Origin: M55B165 sp964423265
Lineage (GTDB): Bacteria; Actinomycetota; Humimicrobiia; Humimicrobiales; Humimicrobiaceae
Assembly: GCA_964423265.1 (NCBI GenBank)
Contig: CAYREF010000058.1
Coordinates: 1-9,370, forward strand
Length of the DNA stretch: 9,370 bases
Reading direction: 5' to 3'
The position numbers and the translations under genes are program-made. Below are positions 6,024-9,370 of this stretch, piece after piece; position 1 is the stretch's first letter, and each line of letters opens with the position of its first letter. The notes beneath the pieces were generated by a model that saw nothing but the letters and a program-made list of their open reading frames with translations, did no database searches and was not told the origin of the DNA.

Positions 6024-8174
6024 TCATTCAAAACCAAGATGTCTTTTTGCGTCTAGAGGTAAATCATCTAATAATGCACCATTAGCATTGGTGACTGCAT
6101 TATCAGGATCCAGATAAAGTATAAAAGATGCTCCTTCCTTGACTGCTGCATATAAATTCCTTGGTTTCTTGGCATCTCCTACGGTTACTACTGGAACACC
6201 TGCTGCTTCTACCTCTTTAAGTACTTTTGCCATTTCATCATTGGGTCTAGTGTTGCAGGTAACTATATCATCCACTTCCAGGGTAGTCTTGTTTAAGGAT
6301 CCGTCCATAACCTGTACTTCTTTTTCGCCAATATAATGTATGGTAGAGCTCTCCATTACTTTGACCGGGTATTTATATGGTTTTGAATGAAGTGCTTCTG
6401 CATCACCTTGTTCCATTCGTTTTCTCAAGACATACATATGGATTACTTCCACACTTGAACCAAACTCTCTTCTGTCAGTTACGACCGTTATATCTTTTCC
6501 TGCTGCTCCCAAAAAAGCTACTAGATCAGCAGCACCGTAATGGTCGCCCCAAACTATCACTTTTTCTCCTAGTTTACGGTTCTTACGTTTACTACCTTTT
6601 GGATAGAATTCACATGTTGACTTGGGACATGCAAATGCTTCTTCCATAGGTACCACTCTGTCTTTTTTACCATTTACCTCAGGAACATAGCTAACTGCCC
6701 CGGTTGCATTAAGTACTACATCAAATTTTTTGAGTTCTTCTGCAGAGGGCACATGCTTCATTTTAACATCAACACCGAGATCAGCTATTTCATTTCTTAT
6801 CCAGTCAGCGTACCATTTCATCTTGTCTTTACCCGGCACTAAACAACAGCCCAGTATAGCACCACCTAGTTCAGCATTTTTCTCAAATATTGTGGGTTTA
6901 TGCCCGCGCATAACAGCCCATCGTGAAGCCTCCATTCCTGCTGGGCCACCGCCTACTATTCCAATATTTAAAGGATTTTTGACTTTTTCCTTATCCATTT
7001 TATAGAAATCCATGTTTCCACAAACTGGATTGACCGCACATTGAATCTCCTTCATATTCATCAAGGCTTCCTGCCAGCAACCGACCAGGCATGATATACA
7101 TTTACGGATTTTCTTCTCTTTACCAAATTTGACTTTAGTTGGCCAATAAGGATCTGCCAAAGCCTGCCGGCACATGCCTATCATATCAGCCTTTCCTTCA
7201 GCAATTACTTTTTCGCAGAATTCAGGGCTTCTTAACTGATGGCTTATTATTACAGGTATGTTTACATGGGGTTTTACTGCTTCTGAAGAATAAATAGTCC
7301 AACCTTCTTTATAAGGCATAGGATCAAAACCAGCACCAGGGGTCTCTTGTATGCACTGGCTTAAGTCTAATGCTGCAGCTCCACCTTGCTCAAGAGCAAC
7401 TGATATTTTTATGCTTTCCTCAACATCTATTCCGCCTGGGACCCATTCATTTGCTGAAAATCTTACTATGACCGGAAAATCTTTTCCGCATTTGTTATGG
7501 ATTTCCTGGATTACTGCCAGTGGGAAACGCATACGATTCTCAAAATTACCACCAAAACGATCGATACGCCGGTTAAGATATGGACTCATAAAAGATGACA
7601 TAAGGTAACCGTGAGCTGCGTGCAGACATACTGCATCCATACCGGCTGCCTGGCATCTCCATGCTGCCAACGACCATAATTCTATTTGATCAAGGACTTC
7701 CTTTGTTGACATGGCTCTTATCTCTTTACCCTTTTCTTCTGCACTTGCAAAAACGATTTCGTGACCTGCAGACCAAGGAAGCTTTACCACCATATCGTTG
7801 GTAGCCATTATGCTGTCTTTAGGCATAGGACATTGTCTTCCAGGATGCTGTATTTGCGGTATTGCTAATGCACCATATTTGTGAATAGCTCTTGCCAATC
7901 TAGTCAAGCCAGGTATCATATTATCATCATCTACTATTAGACCTGTTACAGTAACTCTACCTGTCTTGGAATCAGGAGTACAGCCTCCCATGTTTATCAT
8001 GCTGTATCCACCTTTGGCTATCTCCGAGTATACAGCTATGTCTAAATCACTCACAGAACCATCGGCATTAGAACAGCTGATTGCAGTAGGCTCAAAATTG
8101 ATCCTGTTTTTTGCTACTACACTTCCAATTCTCAATGGTTTAAATAGATTTGGATATTTACTTTCTATTTTCAT
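6024..8174 (-). CDS. NADH:flavin oxidoreductase, FMN/4Fe-4S/FAD type (Old Yellow Enzyme / 2,4-dienoyl-CoA reductase / TMADH family)
   Basis: This 716-residue cytoplasmic enzyme is somewhat longer than the usual 640-680. Residues 1-350 form the FMN-binding barrel: P-Q-I-Q-H-P-G-R (106-113), H185-A-A-H188-G-Y-L with the substrate-site histidines, R-I-D-R-F-G-G-N (203-210), and I-G-M-C-R-Q-A-L-A-D-P (332-342), where Cys replaces the usual Gly before Arg. A 4Fe-4S cluster is expected at C359, C362, C366 and C379 (C-x2-C-x3-C-x12-C), then V-N-P. The C-terminal half has a dinucleotide fold with G-G-G-P-A-G (408-413) and E430, and a second nucleotide domain (538-568) with degenerate G-D-H-Y-G-A-A-D. 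G-D-A-K-K-P-R-N-L-Y (666-675) is a typical FAD-binding end motif. Relatives reduce C=C bonds of enones (dienoyl-CoA, bile-acid intermediates, isoflavones) or oxidise amines; the substrate here is unknown. GGAGG lies four bases before the ATG. It is co-oriented with the sugar importer, 185 bp upstream of it. Confidence 0.9.
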   Translation of the reverse strand: MKIESKYPNLFKPLRIGSVVAKNRINFEPTAISCSNADGSVSDLDIAVYSEIAKGGYSMINMGGCTPDSKTGRVTVTGLIVDDDNMIPGLTRLARAIHKYGALAIPQIQHPGRQCPMPKDSIMATNDMVVKLPWSAGHEIVFASAEEKGKEIRAMSTKEVLDQIELWSLAAWRCQAAGMDAVCLHAAHGYLMSSFMSPYLNRRIDRFGGNFENRMRFPLAVIQEIHNKCGKDFPVIVRFSANEWVPGGIDVEESIKISVALEQGGAAALDLSQCIQETPGAGFDPMPYKEGWTIYSSEAVKPHVNIPVIISHQLRSPEFCEKVIAEGKADMIGMCRQALADPYWPTKVKFGKEKKIRKCISCLVGCWQEALMNMKEIQCAVNPVCGNMDFYKMDKEKVKNPLNIGIVGGGPAGMEASRWAVMRGHKPTIFEKNAELGGAILGCCLVPGKDKMKWYADWIRNEIADLGVDVKMKHVPSAEELKKFDVVLNATGAVSYVPEVNGKKDRVVPMEEAFACPKSTCEFYPKGSKRKNRKLGEKVIVWGDHYGAADLVAFLGAAGKDITVVTDRREFGSSVEVIHMYVLRKRMEQGDAEALHSKPYKYPVKVMESSTIHYIGEKEVQVMDGSLNKTTLEVDDIVTCNTRPNDEMAKVLKEVEAAGVPVVTVGDAKKPRNLYAAVKEGASFILYLDPDNAVTNANGALLDDLPLDAKRHLGFE

Positions 8175-8331
8175 AAATCCTCCACTAACTGATCGTATTA
8201 TTTCAGACTTTTTCTCTTACCTCCTCAATTTTTGCTAAGACCACCTCCCTTTTGATTTAATATTAACTATGCTAATCACCTCCCTGATCATTGCTTTTAT
8301 TATTGTATCTTAAGTGGATGTAAATTACACA
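8175..8331 (-). promoter_or_regulatory. Leader of the oxidoreductase gene with several SD-like blocks
   Basis: On the minus strand the leader carries AGGGAGGTGA (about 8277-8286), AGGGAGGTGG (about 8242-8251), GAGGAGGT (about 8218-8225) and the functional GTGGAGGA before the ATG. Only the last is followed by a real gene. The others open at best tiny frames; one of 14 codons runs from GTG near 8279. A palindrome TGTAAATTACA sits at 8319-8329. No clear sigma-70 promoter could be fixed. Confidence 0.35.
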
Positions 8332-8817
8332 TTATTTTACTCTTTCTTTGCAAAAACCGTACAAACTAAAATCCCTGCATCTACCACAAGCAATGCTGTT
8401 TTGATTCATTGATGACTGAAGGGGACAACACTTTTTATTATTTTACGAATAGTTTTTATAAATAATGTTTCCAACTCCGGTAATTCCAGGATATCTCCCT
8501 TGATTACTATTAGCATTATATATAAATATTCCAAAATATTATTTATTATCTGGCTCAAAGCTCAATTATTTTTGAAAATAGTATTACATACAATCTGGGG
8601 GTTAATTTTATTTAAATCATCCTTGACCATTTCAATTACAATACTTTTTTGCCAGGTCCAGTTGCCTTTATTATCTCGTTTTTTTAAACATTAGAAATGT
8701 AATTTTATTTTTCCCATTTTTGTTTATCAAGTTTTTAGCCTATTCTGCAGATATTAACCATTCTGTCTTAATTTTACCTGAAAAGCAACCAAGATAAAAG
8801 AAATCGAATTGCTTTAT
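8332..8817 (-). pseudogene. Unrecognised degraded gene with a cysteine-rich C-terminal tail
   Basis: No single long frame exists here, but protein-like minus-strand stretches join in order. From 8817 one frame reads F-Y-L-G-C-F-S-G-K-I-K-T-E-W-L-I-S-A-E, a TAG (8740-8742), then A-K-N-L-I-N-K-N-G-K-N-K-I-T-F-L-M-F-K-K. At a run of seven A (complement of 8679-8685) it passes to a second frame: R-D-N-K-G-N-W-T-W-Q-K-S-I-V-I-E-M-V, then a TGA (8562-8564), then about 50 more open codons with D-I-L-E-L-P-E-L-E-T-L-F. Near 8430 it returns to the first frame: K-K-C-C-P-L-Q-S-S, then C-G-R-C-R-D-F-S-L-Y-G-F-C-K and TAA (8332-8334). The C-x2-C-x8-C tail with the preceding C-C could bind zinc or Fe-S. 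I do not recognise a family. Chance open frames in AT-rich DNA are the main alternative, although compositionally the stretches look coding. Confidence 0.4.
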
Positions 8818-8857
8818 TTAAAAAGTATTCAAAATTATTAAAATAATAACAGGATTA

Positions 8858-8897
8858 CCCTATATTTAGAGCTAAAAAAATAGCGCTAAATATAGGG
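8858..8897 (+). promoter_or_regulatory. Strong hairpin overlapping the transposase ribosome-binding site
   Basis: Arms 8858-8874 and 8881-8897 are complementary at 16 of 17 positions (CCCTATATTTAG against CTAAATATAGGG plus an inner GCTA/TAGC) around a six-A loop. The right arm ends in GGG, contiguous with GGGAG, the likely Shine-Dalgarno eight bases before ATG 8905. Folding in a transcript would hide the ribosome-binding site. Hairpins that block translation from external transcripts are a known control in insertion sequences. It could instead be part of the element's end. No T-run follows, so it is not a classic terminator. Confidence 0.6.
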
Positions 8898-8904
8898 AGT
8901 AAGG

Positions 8905-9314
8905 ATGTTGGCAATGAAACACAAAAAAGCAATAACTGCTGAAACACATAAAAAATATACCAAGGCAACCAAGAGGCAAAAATCTAAAATACTGGATGAA
9001 TTTATTAACTTTACTGGCTACAGCCGCTCTTTTGTCTCCTGGATACTTAAAACAAAAAAAGAAAAGGTCAAAGGGTGTATATGCACAGGGGGTAAGAGGA
9101 TAAGGTTTGTGGTAGATAAAAGAAAAAAGAAAAAGAGAAAAAGAAAGAGGACGGCCATGATGTTTTTCTAGCCTTAAAGAAGATCTGGACTATATTTGAT
9201 TTTATATGCGGAAAGCGGCTAGCGCCCTTTATGGGAGAAGCGGTAGAAAAGCTTGAAAAATATAAGGAATTAGATGTTTGTCCAAAGGTAAGGGAAAAAA
9301 TAGTGAATTGCTAA
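8905..9314 (+). pseudogene. Integrase-type (DDE, rve-like) transposase, 5' part, frameshifted and truncated
   Basis: This is the only plus-strand coding sequence. The first frame (8905-9171) starts M-L-A-M-K-H-K-K-A-I-T-A-E and has I-L-D-E-F-I-N-F-T-G-Y-S-R-S-F-V-S-W-I-L, the helix-turn-helix start common to a group of integrase-like transposases. A basic run (K/R, about residues 68-83) leads to a stop at 9169-9171. The -1 frame continues the family without a gap: G-H-D-V-F-L-A-L-K-K-I-W then F-I-C-G-K-R-L-A-P-F-M, to V-R-E-K-I-V-N-C and TAA at 9312-9314. Relatives have about 400 residues with a DDE catalytic domain; here only about 136 codons remain and no catalytic residues are present. The shift point lies in the A-rich tract 9118-9149, which holds A AAA AAG in the correct frame (9123-9129). 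I remember this family as ISNCY or IS481-like but cannot settle which. Confidence 0.75.
9123..9129 (+). promoter_or_regulatory. A AAA AAG slippery heptamer in the transposase frame
   Basis: Zero-frame codons are AGA-AAA-AAG, so the heptamer is A-AAA-AAG, the canonical bacterial -1 slippage site. The -1 frame is open from here to 9311. No obvious stimulatory hairpin follows, and an upstream SD-like AGGATAAGG lies about 20 bases before (near 9096-9104). It may be functional or simply the place where an A was lost. Confidence 0.35.
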
Positions 9315-9370
9315 TACATTTACCTTCTTTACCTCGATATCTTCGTCAATTTCTATACTGGTAAAAAGGT

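Noticed and set aside
8500..8694. Plus-strand open frame of 64 codons rich in I, L, K
   Set aside because: It is the complement of the more protein-like minus-strand segments and has low complexity typical of AT-rich shadow frames.
8858..8897. Hairpin as a CRISPR repeat or MITE
   Set aside because: It is a single copy, with no spacers or second copy in the window; position beside the transposase start explains it better.

Overview
The window is AT-rich bacterial DNA. Every intact gene lies on the minus strand, so transcription runs from high to low coordinates. Good Shine-Dalgarno sequences, a lipobox lipoprotein, an oxygen-sensitive type of Fe-S flavoenzyme and a radical SAM gene suggest an anaerobe, perhaps a low-GC Firmicutes-like or Atribacterota-like lineage. 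That placement is inference from style only.

The core (8174 down to 484) reads as a carbohydrate-uptake locus. It starts with a 716-residue FMN/4Fe-4S/FAD oxidoreductase of the Old Yellow Enzyme / 2,4-dienoyl-CoA reductase / trimethylamine dehydrogenase type (6024-8174). A complete ribose-type ABC importer follows: lipoprotein substrate-binding protein (4777-5838), duplicated ATPase (3137-4648) and permease (2148-3134). Next is a decayed PIG-L/LmbE deacetylase (1627-2080), which has no annotatable ORF of its own but is readable across several frames. The core ends with a sugar-phosphate isomerase/epimerase-type TIM barrel (484-1326). The simplest reading is import of a sugar or glycoside, then isomerisation and redox chemistry, with a former deacetylation step lost. 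The substrate cannot be named from sequence.

Candidate regulatory signals are intercistronic stem-loops between the binding-protein and ATPase genes, ROK-operator-like half-sites upstream of the binding protein, a 10-bp-arm palindrome beside a TATAAT box upstream of the isomerase, and a purine-rich leader with several SD-like blocks upstream of the oxidoreductase.

The flanks are decayed. At the left edge (1-359) is the N-terminal part of a radical SAM protein with a stop shortly after its cysteine motif. At 8332-8817 is an unrecognised, apparently broken minus-strand gene spread over two frames and ending in a cysteine-rich tail. At 8858-9314 is the 5' part of an integrase-type transposase gene, preceded by a strong hairpin next to its ribosome-binding site. 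It is split by a -1 frameshift at an A-rich tract containing A AAA AAG, and its similarity stops abruptly near 9312.

I found no tRNA, rRNA, CRISPR array or convincing new defence system. The most notable content is the hidden pseudogenes and the non-coding structures.
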